Shown: piece by piece, positions 22,354-34,179 of the stretch
Position numbering within the stretch: the first letter of the stretch is position 1
Layout: every line of letters starts with the position of its first letter
DNA from: Lophium mytilinum
Lineage: Eukaryota > Ascomycota > Dothideomycetes > Mytilinidiales > Mytilinidiaceae
NCBI GenBank assembly: GCA_010093605.1
Contig: MU004184.1
Coordinates: 1,011,897 to 1,075,896 of the forward strand
DNA: 64,000 nucleotides
Reading direction: 5' to 3'
Made by a program: the position numbers and the translations under genes
The notes under the pieces: model-generated
What the model saw: the letters and a program-made list of their open reading frames with translations, nothing else
What the model was told of the DNA's origin: nothing
Databases searched by the model: none

Positions 22354-22555
22354 ATTTGTCGTATTCAAAACAGAGTACATTCCTTGGCGTTTTTCTCCGT
22401 GCACCCCCCCTAATTTTGTAAGCGCGCGCCTGGGATTATTAGATAGGTTATATATTAATTTTTAACTACTTTTTAATATACCTATATTAGCTATTAGTAA
22501 GGCCTCTTATATATATATTAAAGCTTATATACTAATAATTTCTAGTATTCTAGTA
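22354..22555 (+). repeat. Left terminal inverted repeat
   Basis: Matches the reverse complement of the right end over about 200 bp, with seven substitutions, all transitions, and one single-base indel. The outer ~80 bp (ATTTGTCGTATTCAAAAC to GCGCGCGCCTGGG) keeps normal composition; the inner part is AT-rich. Confidence 0.9.
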
Positions 22556-24599
22556 CTACTATAATATTCTTAATATAGTGTAACCTTTAATAATAATACC
22601 TAACGCTCTAGAGACCTACTAGTAGCTAGAGAAGATAGAGAAAGAGAAGAAAGAGAAGAAGTAGGTACTTTTATAGAATTATTTAAAGTTACGCTAGAGA
22701 ATATATAAACTACTACCTAAAGAGAAAGGTATATATACTCTAATAATAGCTAAGCTACTATTAAAGCTACTATAAGACTAGGTATAGATCTTTTAGCTAA
22801 GGTAGTAAAAGAGAGAAAGAATAGACTATAGTGCAAGGCTTAGATAGCTAAGAAGGCTACGCGTAAGGCTATAGTAATAGATAGGCAGCGCGCGGTATAA
22901 AAGAAGGCAGCGTAATAGTAAGAAAAGATAGCGCAATAGTAAGAGAAGATAGTATAGTAGTAAGAAAAAGTAGTATAGAATAAAGAGATCTAGAATAGTT
23001 ATAACTCTATACTAGTAGTACTACTATTATTACTACTAGATAGAGATAGAGATCTACCTTTTATATTCTCTTCTACTTTTTTTACTCTAGCGCGCTATAA
23101 GCGCGTAGTATTAATATTACTACTATTATCTACTAGTTCTCTAGACTATAATATTAACCTATCTTTCTAGCTATTTATTAATAAGAAGAAGGCGGGTAGT
23201 AAGATAGTAGATATAAAGATATAGCTTAGCCTCTCTAGTAATAATATTAAGCTAGAACTTAATAAGCTAGTTATAAAGGCGCAGGCTAATAGTAACTACT
23301 AGAAGTATACTATTACTTTTTATACTACTATAATATATACTTTAAATAGTAAAGGCAGTATATAAATATATAATATAGATAACTTCTTTATATTCTCTTT
23401 TAATAGATTATTTATAGCTCTTAATATAAAGTAGGCAGTCTTCTAGAAAAGTACTATAGCGCTTCTATTTAAATATAAAGTTATATCTAATCTATCTAGA
23501 AAGTTAATTACGCCTAAGTTTTTACCGGCTATAGCTATATCTAAGAGTTATAGCGGGAAGCTACTATAGTAGTATAAGGCTATAATAAGTAGAATTACTA
23601 ATATAAGAGACTATAATATAGACCTAATATAGTATTAAAAGTGCACTAATAAAGAGTATAGTAACTTTAATAGCTACTACTTTTTTAATAGCGGCAAGTA
23701 CTTTATTATACTTACTAAGTAGTAGAAGGTATAAACTAATACTATAGCGCGCGGTAAGGCTACTATATTAGTGCCTCTAATTAAATTATTAAAGGAGCTT
23801 TAAATAAACAGGCCTATAGGTTTAAAATATTATTAGCTAGTAAAAATAATAAGAGTATAGCAGGCGGTAAGTACTATAGATAATATTAAGGTAATAATAA
23901 AGTAGACTATAAAGCTTAGTAGCATATAATAGATAATAGCTATAGCTAAGAGGTTTTTAAGTATATAGTAGCCTCTATTATAGCCTTAGTTATAGCCTTA
24001 ATAGTAGTAGTATAGCTACTATTCTTTTTCTTCTCTACTACTCTATTATCTACTAAATCTATATATTTCTATTAGGTTTCTAGTATTTCTATATATGCTA
24101 GTATCTATATCTATACTTCTTCTTTCTCTACTACTACTACTACCGCCCTTAACTTAGGCCCCGGCCGCCGCAGAACCTTACTAACTAAAAAGCTTAAGCC
24201 CGGTATATTCTAAGAAGAAGAATATAGATATACTAGAGGCGTTCTTTTATTAGAAAGTTAATAGTATATAGAACGCTAGTTTATACTAGCGCTAGTAGTA
24301 GGCGGCCTAGATAGTAATAAATTAGGCTTAGAATATAGATTTTCTCTATTAGATAATAAATAGAAGCTTAAAGGCGTATTATAAGGCTATATAGCTAGAA
24401 ATATTAGATAGAATAGCTATAAAGTTTACTAAGAAGCTATATAGATTTAAGTAGCTATACTAGAAGAATAAAGCGGCGTTTAATCTTACTCTACTAGGTA
24501 ATAGAGGGTAGAGCGTATAGTAATAGATATATACTATCTATCTAATATATACTATCTATAATATATATACTATCTATTAATTAAAGGGTATTTATAGTT
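22556..24599. other. RIP-mutated interior of the element, left part
   Basis: No readable gene. Lys/Arg/Glu-coding-like purine-rich tracts (22620-22980) and a GC island near 24150-24180 suggest a former coding region on the plus strand, but no motif can be named. Confidence 0.3.
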
Positions 24600-24880
24600 T
24601 AAGGCTTAAGTATTAGTGCTAGTAAAATATAAAAATATATCTTAATATCTTGCGGCTTAAGTATTAGTAGTAAGAATTCTATTCTAATATTTTATAGCTT
24701 AAGTATTAGTAGTAAGAATCTTATTTTAATATTTTAAGGCTTAAGTATTAGCGCAGGGGAAATTTGCCCTACGCTAATACTTAAGCCTTAAAATAGAATC
24801 CTTACTACTAATACTTAAGCTATAAAATATTAAAATAAGATCTATACTACTAATACTTAAGTCTTAAGTTAAATACTATA
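24600..24880. repeat. Internal palindrome of subterminal repeats
   Basis: About 100 bp on each side of an AATTT centre (near 24771) form an imperfect inverted repeat built from tandem ~57-bp units that carry GCTTAAGTATTAG in one arm and CTAATACTTAAGC in the other. The same unit appears again in direct orientation at about 26110-26185, followed by a shared AAATAGAAAGGCTATATA segment. These look like ends of one or more further elements nested in the block. Confidence 0.6.
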
Positions 24881-26379
24881 TAGAGTATATATAAAATAGA
24901 AAGGCTATATAGAGATAGAATTTATTACTTTATTATATCTTAGTAAATATAAGTCTAAATTATATAAATAGATAGCTAAATTACGCATTTAGACGCGTAT
25001 ATTTATATCCGCGTGCTAAATATATAGAAATATTAATTAGTAGTAATAAACTTTTAAAGTTATAGTTATAGTTTCTAAGTATATAGTTAAATAGACTTAA
25101 TTCTCTACTTTTTTCTTCTAGCATAACTAGCCCTAGGCTTTAGAGCCTACTTAAATACTACTATATCTCCCGCAGTATTAATCTAAGTATAGCGCTTACT
25201 TCTAACCCTATATATACTATATTTACTACCTAGATTATTATTAGTATAGAAATTAATATTATACTAATAATAGCCTCTAGTAGGTATATTCTAGGCGCAC
25301 TCTAGATATATACTATAGGCTAGGCCTATCTAATTCTAGCTATATTAGCTATTAATAAGCTCTATATAGGCGAGCTTAGCGCAGTAGAAGTGCTCTTAGA
25401 GGGCTATAGTAATAGTAGAGAAGCTAAGGGCGGTAGTAAGGTTATTAGTATACTAAGAGGGAGTTAGCAGGCCTAGAATAATAGTAATAGTAAGGGGAGA
25501 GAGTAGATAGTAAGTGCAGCGCTTTCTATATAAATAGGTTAGCTAGATTTTTAAGCTACTATACTAGAAATTATATATAGTAGAGAGGGATTAGTTCTCT
25601 TTTCTTTTTTCTTATTCTTATTCTTCTTCTAATTAGGTATATTATAGATATCTCTACTAATAGTAAGAGTAGAAAGAAGATATATAGGCCTACTACGCAC
25701 TATATAAAGCCTTTAAGGGCTAGAATTCTCTAGGCTCTTACTAGAGAAAGCTTCTAGCGCCTTATCTTTAGCTTAAACGCCTATTATCTTCTTCTTAGTA
25801 AGAAGCGGCCTAGCTACTACTACCTATATTACTAGAGAATCTAGGTAAACTCTAAGAAGCCTAAAGGGGTACATAGTAAGAGGTAAAGAGAAGAAGGGCT
25901 CTATAAGAATATTATTAATTAGGCTATTAATAGAGCTCTAATTACTAGTATTATTAGCTATAGTATTATTAGCTATAGTATTATAAAGGTAGTAATTAAT
26001 AGTATATAGAGTCTAAAGAAAAAAGAGAGTTAAAAAAGAGGTAAGAATATATAGAAAAATAAATAATAGCTATTAAGCTTTACTATATAACTTTACCCTA
26101 TACTAATATATAAGCTATAGATTATCCGCTAGCGCTAATACTTAAGCCTTAGATTATCTACTAGCGCTAATACTTAAGCTTTAGCCTAGAGAGTATATAA
26201 AAAATAGTAAGGCTATATATAGAGTATATATTAAATAGAAAGGCTATATATAGTATATACTTAGGTTTTAATCTACTTCTCTATCTACTTCTTTTTAATT
26301 TAAGTATTAGTATTACCTCTCTTATATATATCTAGCTTAGCCTAAATTCTATCTATCTCTTCTCTTATATAATATACTT

Positions 26380-27400
26380 CTCTAGCTATATAATAGAACT
26401 ACTTTTAAGTAAAGTAATTATACTAGCTCTACTTAATAGTAGCTCTTAGAAAGTTACTAAAGTTATAATAGGCTAGGCGCAGGTAATAGTAACGCCTACG
26501 GATCTATATCTTTAGTATAGTAAAGGTTAACTCTATAGAGTTAAAATCTAGTAAGTATAGTAGTAGAAAATATACTAGATATTCTTACGCCTAGATTATA
26601 TATATAAGAGCTTTCTTAGTATATATTTTAATATTATCTAGAATAATAACCTTTAAGTGGCCCTTAAACTTACCTTCTATAGCTAGTAGAAAAGTAGTAA
26701 TAATCTAGCTTTAAAACTTCTTAGTATTAAAGTAGCCCTCTTATATAGCTATATATAGTAGCTACTTTACTATATTTATTACTATATATATACTCTATAT
26801 ATTTCTATAATTTATAGGCCCCTAGTAGTGCATAGAACTTCTAATAGATGCGTATATATAATAGCGCTAGCTAGTCTTCTTATTAAATATAAACTTATTA
26901 AGAAAGATAAGATCTTTTAGCTTATAGTAACTAGTAAGCTTTAAGTACTTTAACCTTAACTTCTTACTTATATAGTTTAACTAGCGCTAGACCTACTTTT
27001 TACTCTATTTATTTCTCTTTATTATATATAATATAGTTAGCTATAAAGCTTTAATACTACGCTTAAGATTAAGCTATATTTAAATCTTATTTTAATTATG
27101 CTAGCTATCTTCTAGAAGCTATTAGAGCACCGCCTTTTTATCTACTATAGTAAGCCTTTTTAGCTATTCTATCTTAATTTATAGAGGCCTTATAGGCGCG
27201 CTATAGAGAATTATATATTTTTCTATATTATATACTATCTTCTAGTAGATATAAATAACTTTAGTAATCTATTTAAAGTACTTATTAAGCTAGAGAAGCT
27301 ATATAATATCTAGGCGCTGTAAGGCTAATATTAGGGTTTAATTCTAGAGTTAGGTTTACGCGCTAGTAGAGAGGAGGATTTAACTATAGATTAAGTTATT
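26380..27400 (-). pseudogene. Tc1/mariner-type transposase relic
   Basis: Reading the minus strand with many RIP-type stops, short stretches match the DDE transposase of the Tc1/IS630 superfamily in the right order: an FLNKFIFNKKTS segment near 26900 (compare the family FIDE/SGF motif), IILDNIKIYTKKAL near 26635 (second Asp), and YLLDFNSIEL near 26540 (the family Y-P-x-NPIE block with the last acid residue). Their spacing fits a transposase of ordinary size. The gene has many stops, is clearly dead, and is mutated mainly by C-to-T and G-to-A changes. Confidence 0.6.
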
Positions 27401-27407
27401 AACTTAT

Positions 27408-27609
27408 ACTAGAAATACTAAAAATTATTAGTATATAAGCTCTAATATATATATAAAAGGCTTTACTAATAGCTAATATAGGTATATTAAAAAGTAGTTA
27501 AAAATTAATATATAACCTATCTAATAATCCCAGGCGCGCGCTTATAAAATTAGGGGGGGTGCATGGAGAAAAACGCCAAGGAATGTACTCCGTTTTGAAT
27601 ACGACAAAT
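27408..27609 (-). repeat. Right terminal inverted repeat
   Basis: Inverted partner of the left repeat, ending with CGACAAAT. Both ends share a run of seven C (or G) and a GCGCGCGC tract about 65-80 bp inside the edge. Confidence 0.9.
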
Positions 27610-29513
27610 AGCCCGCACCTCTTCTCCCATCCCGTTACACCGTTCCCTTTGGTGGCGCACCTCGGGTACGCGACCTCGGGACTCGACCTTCCAGCGCCTG
27701 GGGACCTAGTTCTCACGCCGTTAAATCGGGGGTGGCGGGATGGCGTGGAGAAAGACGGGACCCTGCGGAGTTGATGGAAATTTGAGCGTGCTCTAGGAAT
27801 GCACCGCTGTGCCGTCAAACTGTGGAATCGTACGCTAGCAGCCCAAGGACGTAATTCATCCGCTGTTCGCAACTGTTCCTGTATCGACTAGATGGCCTGA
27901 TGAGATATCGGTTTGAAGCAGTACCTGGATCGGCCCTGTGATTCAATATCTGCATGCAGGTTCCTGGATGCGTATCGAAAGCTTAAAGCATCGGCTAGAG
28001 CTCATATCAGTCTTGGAATATACCTACCGGAAAGCTTCGGAGGGTAAATTCAGCTTCTCGCCTTTCTTTGCCGACAAAGGCTGGAAAGACACCGGACACC
28101 AATCGGACACGCCACATGCGCTCGCTGCGGTACATAGACGGACCCACGGGTCGCTTGAAGGCTCCCGTGGCGGCTCGTGTGCCGTTCCTAGCTCGAATCC
28201 TGACCTCCACCGGGCCAACTGGCTCAACTCCACTTGCCCTGTCCTCCTCCGCGACCTGCGCTCGATCCCAGATCCATCCCGACTCTCGCTACGGCTATAG
28301 TGCTTTCGGTGTCGTCTCCGAGCCTGCGGGGGGGTGAAACTCCCCTTCTAGTGCCAGAAGTTGCGATTCAGGTGTCCCAGCCTGCACCTTGCAGCGTCTT
28401 TGCCAGGAAGCCCTGCCTGAGCGCTTCACCATCCCGACCATCCGTTCAGGATACCGCTATCTCCACGACTTGGAGAGTATCAACACTGACAAGGCGCTGT
28501 TGCAAGCACCCAAAGCCCTTACGCCACGAGGGACCTCGAATTCTGTATCTGACGAAACCCGATCTGACAGTAGGTGGCCCAAGCGAATGCAAAGAGGTAA
28601 GCGTCTAGCGTTTTGAGGGGAGTGTAAATCTTGCACACCTTAGGCAAGCAGCCGCAGTGATGTGCAACATGTCGTTATAATATGTGGGCGGATTGACGAT
28701 CGATCATCATGGTCATCTGTCTGTGTCCTATACAACTACGATCTCGGGATCGCCGCCTTGGAAAATGGTCCTTCACGAATCACCTTCAGGCATGTACATG
28801 CAAATAGACTCCCTCATCTTGTCCATTGTCGCAGCGGTTAACATATCATACCACCTCAAGCCCCCCTACGGACTAGGAGCAGGACTCCAACCCCACCTGT
28901 GCAGTAGTGCAGCGTCCTTCGCTCGCCTGAGCAGGAAGGTCACCTTTGATTTCCGAGCCGCAGGCGTGCCCTGAACAAGCCCGCTAGCCGTCTCTGCGAC
29001 GACTTAGCTTGCGCTGCCGTAGGTTTAGGGGTCCGGGGGCCTTCCGGCACCGGCCATAGAGCCGGTCCCAAAGAAGCGAGCGCCTCACCGAGAGATGCAC
29101 CGAAGAGCCTGTGGAGCGGATGGCGGCACGGCGGGAGGTCGAGCGAACTCTAGCTCATATGCACTTTTCTCCAAGGTAAGCAAAGAGTGAGGGAGCGAGT
29201 GAGCGAATGAAGCATTCGGTACATGGGCACATACCCTCGGGAAGTTCCCCCAGCAATGTCCCAAACGGCGTCAGTCAGAGCCACGCATCGACTCAAGCGC
29301 GAGCCCCCTCCCTTGTTAATACTCGCCACCGGAGTATGAGTACGAGAAAGGAACCCTGTCTGCGACTCGTTGATCCCTTACTGCTTGTGACAGGGCTTAT
29401 CATGTCTGGGTCTCCCGCACTGTGGATCACTGAATGCTTCTCTTTGATCTCCTAAAAGCTTCGTTTTTGTGAAAACACTCACTTCACGTTCTTTGCACGC
29501 GTATTCCTCCACA
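27610..29513. other. Intergenic, GC-normal, no supported gene
   Basis: Base composition returns to normal at once. Several 60-120 codon frames exist on both strands (27.5-29.4 kb), but none shows family motifs or consistent introns. The last ~60 bp act as leader for the rhodopsin-domain gene. Confidence 0.35.
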
Positions 29514-31001
29514 ATGAATTGGGAGCATAGGCAGACTGTTGAGCAGTTCCCCGGTCCGATTATACCGGTATCAGCTGGCGGTGTTTCGGTCATCACCACT
29601 GATTCGATAATGCTGGTTTTGACGACCGTATGGGTGGGTTTCCGTCTGTACGCTCGGAAAATGAAAAGGATGAGTTTGCCATTGGAGGACTATTTCCTAC
29701 TTGTAGCATTGGTACAGTCAACCTTATCGCCTTTCTCAAACCGACCGGTCTCTAACGTATGATTAGGTCTTGTTCTACATAATGGTCATTATCAGCTTCA
29801 TGAGTAAGTCCCCTGACATATCTATGGAGAACAGTGTGCCTAACAGGGCTCTAGTGGTGTATATGGGTGGAATGGGACATCATCTTGCTTTATTAAATGC
29901 TTCTACGATACAGAACCTGCTGAAGGTATTGAAACTGGCTTCCGCACTTCCCGTATAAGGCTAACGTCAAAGTAGTTCTCACTGGCTTCCCAGGTCCTCT
30001 ATGCCGTCTCCCTAGGCTTAGTAAAGTGCAGCATCTGCCTAATGTTGGCGAGGATTTTCTTTGTGCGTCCCTTCGTAATTGCTGCGAGGGTAGCTATGGG
30101 ATTCGCTGCAGCTTGGGGTAAGTTCCAGCTACGCCCGTTCAGACATCCGGTAGCTAATCATTCGCAGGTCTAATGACATTCCTGTAATTATGCAACCCAC
30201 AAGAACTACAGGACGGCGTCATTTGCTAACTCCAGTAGAATCGGCATCCTAATTTGCCAACCCATCCAGATGAACTGGGACCCCACTGTCAAGGGCGGGA
30301 AATGCGGGAATCAAAACGCCGCCTTCACCTCAGTTGGAATCGTCGACCTCCTTACCGACTTTTTCATACTCCTCCTACCCATGCCAATGGTCGTGAAACT
30401 CCAGATCCCGCGCGCGAATAAAATCGGGCTGGTCTGCATCTTCTGCACTGGAGGACTGTACGTTGCTTCCTCTTCCCCTTACTCGTCTACCCCTATCCTC
30501 CTTTCAAGTTGCAAAAATACTGACGTATGATGGGGTATTAGGACTATGGCTATAGGCATCGTCCGCGTGGTAGCCGTGACCACTGTCAATTTCAAGGACT
30601 TCTCCTTCGCCGCAAAAGATGCGCATATCTATTCTGTTGTCGAAGTGGCCATCGCCATCATTGTGTCCTGCTCGCCAACCCTACGGCCCCTATTCGACAA
30701 GATCTTCAGCACCCTCTCGAATCTGTCCAGCGGGACCAAGAGCAATGTCGGGAACCAGTACCTCTCGAACCGCACAGGGCGGAGCACGACGGCGGATGGG
30801 TTTATGCAGATGGGAGATGAGGTTGCGTTGAAAAGCATGGACGGGCGGTCTAGGGACGGCCGTGTGGAAACGAGAATCACAGCTAGCGGCACTAGCTCAG
30901 AGGAGTACTTGGGGGAGGAAAACGCCATCAAGGGCAACACCGACAATCCGCCCATCAACCCAAGGAGCATTTATGTGAAGACGACGGTGGATCACCAATA
31001 A
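29514..31001 (+). CDS. Rhodopsin-domain (PTH11/SAT4-type) integral membrane protein, 392 aa
   Basis: Six exons: 29514-29711, 29767-29925, 29994-30117, 30168-30183 (a 16-nt micro-exon), 30236-30457 and 30542-31001; all joins keep frame. The product has about seven membrane segments: a first helix ending VGFRLYARKMKR, LEDYFLLVALVLFYIMVIISF, the loop GGMGHHL, LYAVSLGLVKCSICLMLARIFFV, a loop with NWDPTVKGGKCG, then LLTDFFILLLPMPMVVKLQ and two last helices, and a Ser/Thr-rich cytosolic tail. The order and motifs are those of the fungal rhodopsin-domain family that includes PTH11-like receptors. It lacks an N-terminal CFEM domain. Role: probable membrane sensor or, as SAT4-like proteins, a cluster-associated membrane protein. 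A 43-nt GTAAGT...CAG segment (29804-29846) looks like an intron but only its retention keeps the frame. Confidence 0.85.
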
Positions 31002-31180
31002 CCCTTTTCTTACAGCTTTTACGCGGCGTCGCTGCATGCATACTTTTCTCGCTCTCTTTCTTTCGATGAAGCGCCATTTTGAGATTATAGTACGATACCC
31101 CTGAAATATAGATCCATTAACTTGCACACCTCATTTTCTTTTCACTGTCGCCATCCTCACTTCACTGGTTCAGTTCGAGT

Positions 31181-33087
31181 TCAAGCCCCTACAACGTTCT
31201 CATCACCCCGATTGTGCAACGCCGTCGCTACCTTGCCCGTCATGCGGTCCTCCACATTCGGCAAGAACAAACTAGCAGTCACCGCAATGCCCGTGAAAGC
31301 GATCGTGGTCAAGAACACCGTCCGGTACGCATCCGCATTCGCGACTTTATACGCCCTCGACCCGGCCGCCAGGATCTGCGGCGTGAGCCCCTCCACCTTG
31401 TCGAACGAGCCTGTCGTGAAGCCTGCGAGAAAGGTAGCGATGCTGGAGCTGGGCAGACCTGCACCGGTAATGGCCGGGATAACCTTTTCAGGGATTGTTG
31501 TCGCGAGGCGGTTGCTGAGAATGACGCTGTAGACTGTCGCAGAGATGGAGCTGATGAGGAACCGGATGGATCCTGCCACACCACCCGCAGTCCCGATTTC
31601 TTGCTGGTTGTTGATTGATATCGTGGTCAGTGTAATCGCAATCGACTCGCTCCACCCGATGAAGAAGACGCCCAGGGTGGAAAGCGCACACGCTCTCGCT
31701 CGAGTATCAGGCGTACAGGTCGCGACACCTATCATCCCCACACATATTAGCCACACCCTTATAAAGATGAAGCCAAAGTCTGACTGAATGGTAGTACTCA
31801 CAAGCAAACAAGATCCCACCAATAGCGAACGAAGCAGTACACTGCCACCTGACCTTCCCAATCGCCTTCGCGCTGAACCCGGACACGATCTCACCAAGAA
31901 TGATCCCGAGTCCGACAAGCGACGACAGCATGCCGCCGTACATCTGGTTCCCGTCCGCATACAACACCGTCACCATGCTCGGCCACACAATCGCAAACGC
32001 GTAGTACAACCCAGCACCAAGCCCAGACGTCACAACTGCCGCGATCCACCGCCCGTTCTTGAAGAGATGCATCGGCACCAGTGGCTCCTCGAGCTTCGCG
32101 AAAGTCTCCCAGAGAATAAACGCAACCAACGCTACCACCCCGATTACAATTGTGGCGATCACGTGCGCGGATTTCCACGCGTAGACACTGCCGCCCCAGT
32201 TCAGGCCTAGGAGCAGGATGAGCAGGCCGCCGGAGTAGACGACGCAGCCGATGTAGTCGAATTTCTTGGCGTAGGCCGTTTTGGAGCTGTTGCGGTGCTT
32301 CATGTGGAAGGTAGGCGGGTGGTAGAAGAGGATGAAGCAGAGCATCGAGCAGGCGTTGACGGCGATGAGGATGTAGTAGAGCCCGCGCCAGCCGGATTTG
32401 GTGTGTAGGATGAGCGCGTTGCCGATGGCGGGGGCGAAGCCGGAGCCGGGGATGGTGAAGATGTACTGGGTAGGGGTTAGGGGGAGTAATGGGAGTAATG
32501 GGAGAGGGTAACAATGTAAGAAGACAAGAGAAAACAGCAGGAACGAACTGGCTTACCATAGCCGCATTTCCAATAAACCGATACTTCATCGGCACCAGCT
32601 CGCCCATGATGTAGTAATACGATAACTGCGTCGCAGCACCCAGTCCGATCAAGGTCCCACCCCCAATCAACGCTCCCACACTCTTCGCAGTCGCGCATAC
32701 GATACTCCCAATGAGTCCGAAGGCTGCACCGCCAATAAAGACATAGCGGCGACCGAAGATGTCCGTTACACGGCCGATTATGGTGAGGGAGACTGCGATC
32801 ATGAGGGTGTACACAAGCGCAACCCACACGATATTGGGATCCGGTCCCACATCCGCGTTTATGAGGCCGAGAATTGGAGCTGCGTAGCCGAAGCCTGCGA
32901 CACCGGCGAGGAGGCCCAGGCCGATGGCGAGCATAGATCCTAAGAAGAAGGAGGATCTGAAGTAGCCCGGTGGCATTTCATCGTCGAGAAGGCCGAGGTG
33001 ATCGGTGTTAGTGATGTCTGTCTTCTCGGGGTGGGCCGAGAGGTTGTCGGCCATTTCGATATTGTGCTTCTCAGCTTCGATTGCCAT
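31181..33087 (-). CDS. MFS transporter of the TRI12/siderophore type, 580 aa
   Basis: Exons 33087-32557, 32464/5-31802 and 31728-31181; introns of 91 and 73 bp are canonical and in frame. About 14 membrane segments follow a 45-residue acidic cytosolic N-terminus. Typical signatures: GRVTDIFGRRYVFIGG (MFS motif A region), GGGTLIGLGAATQLSYYYIMGELVPMKYRF, and a second-half pattern matching the fungal trichothecene efflux pump (TRI12) family. Such pumps export toxic metabolites or move siderophores. It lies tail-to-tail with the rhodopsin-domain gene (180 bp apart) and head-to-head with the P450, which suggests linked metabolite handling, though no synthase is present in the window. Confidence 0.88.
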
Positions 33088-34179
33088 GGTTTTGGTGACC
33101 CCGCAGAAGAGGATGTGATTTTGGTGTAGTTTGATATAGGATTTGAAGATACTGGAACTAAAAGGCTAATAGGCCAGCCCTAGTTTACGCAAGCAATTTA
33201 TGACTTAGAAACGACACTAGGAGGTAGCAGACAGGAGAAATGGGTTGAGATAGAGATACCGAGAGAAAGGAAACGCCGGTCAAAGGTAGGGATGCTACTA
33301 AACTTATACCAAGAACCTGGCTACTGATTCATTAAATCATCTGATTCGTGTCCGGAGCCTGCTGCCGATCAACCGCGACCTTCTTACCCCAGAATATGCT
33401 CAATGCTAGTGCGAAATGTCGCTGTCCACTATTGCGGGGGCTAAGGATCGGTCATGAGGCCAAGGGAGTTAAGCATTGCCTAACATGACACTAAGAGACC
33501 CGGAAAAGCGAACCTGGGACTGTGTCTTATGCAGGTATGGATCTAGAGTTGTGATTCGTGCCGATCTGGTCGTCTGAAGCATTAAGCTGGGCTCGTTGGC
33601 CAGGTGGTGCTGTCCTTGAGTCAAGGATGAAGGGAAATACATGTGAATTGAGTATGGCGGGTTTTCACTGAGCTCTTCCATAGACTACCCCAATTCACGA
33701 GTAACCATACTTCAAAAACTCAAAGCCACACATCACCCATATAGCCTTACCTTTCTGCACTATTTATTGTTGTCTTCAGCGTAGCTAGTAAAAGCGGAAG
33801 AAGTGATGATAGCTCTGGGAAATCATTTCCCCGCTCCGTTCCCGGAAGACATTTCGCGGTTTGCGGAGACCCCATTCTCCACTTTCCCCAGACAAAAGCT
33901 CGCTCCAATCACACCCACGCAGACATCAGCATTTCCTTCGCTTGGAACGCTAATGACTCAGTACCCGCTGGCCGGAAAGCCTCGACCGCGCGGGTGTCAT
34001 GCTCCTGAGATCCAGACCCCACCGCGGGGCACCGCGTATACGGCAATTCTATAGCTTTGAAGACGTCCGACTTGAATAATTTATATAGAGTCTCTTATTA
34101 CAGAGATATCGCTCTGACTCGAGATACAAATTCGTACCTCTCAACAGTCACTTTTCTCATTCCCGAGATCTACTGAAGC
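33088..34179. promoter_or_regulatory. Divergent promoter region between MFS pump and P450
   Basis: 1.1 kb without a supported gene; it must hold the promoters of both neighbours. A TTTATATAGAG box lies at about 34079-34089, about 95 bp before the P450 start. Nothing else was recognised. Confidence 0.5.

Larger units (their letters stand above)
22354..27609. mobile_element. RIP-degraded DNA transposon with long terminal inverted repeats
   Basis: A block of about 5.26 kb is framed by near-identical inverted repeats of about 200 bp (22354-22555 and 27408-27609). The interior is AT-rich and almost free of CpA and TpG, while CpG and CpC survive in small islands (for example around 24155); this is the mark of RIP. 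A Tc1/mariner-type transposase relic is readable on the minus strand in the right third. The block is longer than a simple Tc1 element, and contains internal terminal-repeat-like arrays, so it is probably a composite of nested copies. No clear target-site duplication is seen at the outer ends. It is transcriptionally dead in its present form. Confidence 0.85.

Noticed and set aside
27938-28620. Overlapping frames of 75-124 codons
   Set aside because: No frame shows family motifs or joins by plausible introns; left as unassigned.
31788-32210. Plus-strand frames opposite the MFS gene
   Set aside because: Shadow frames; the minus strand has membrane helices and a complete splice model.
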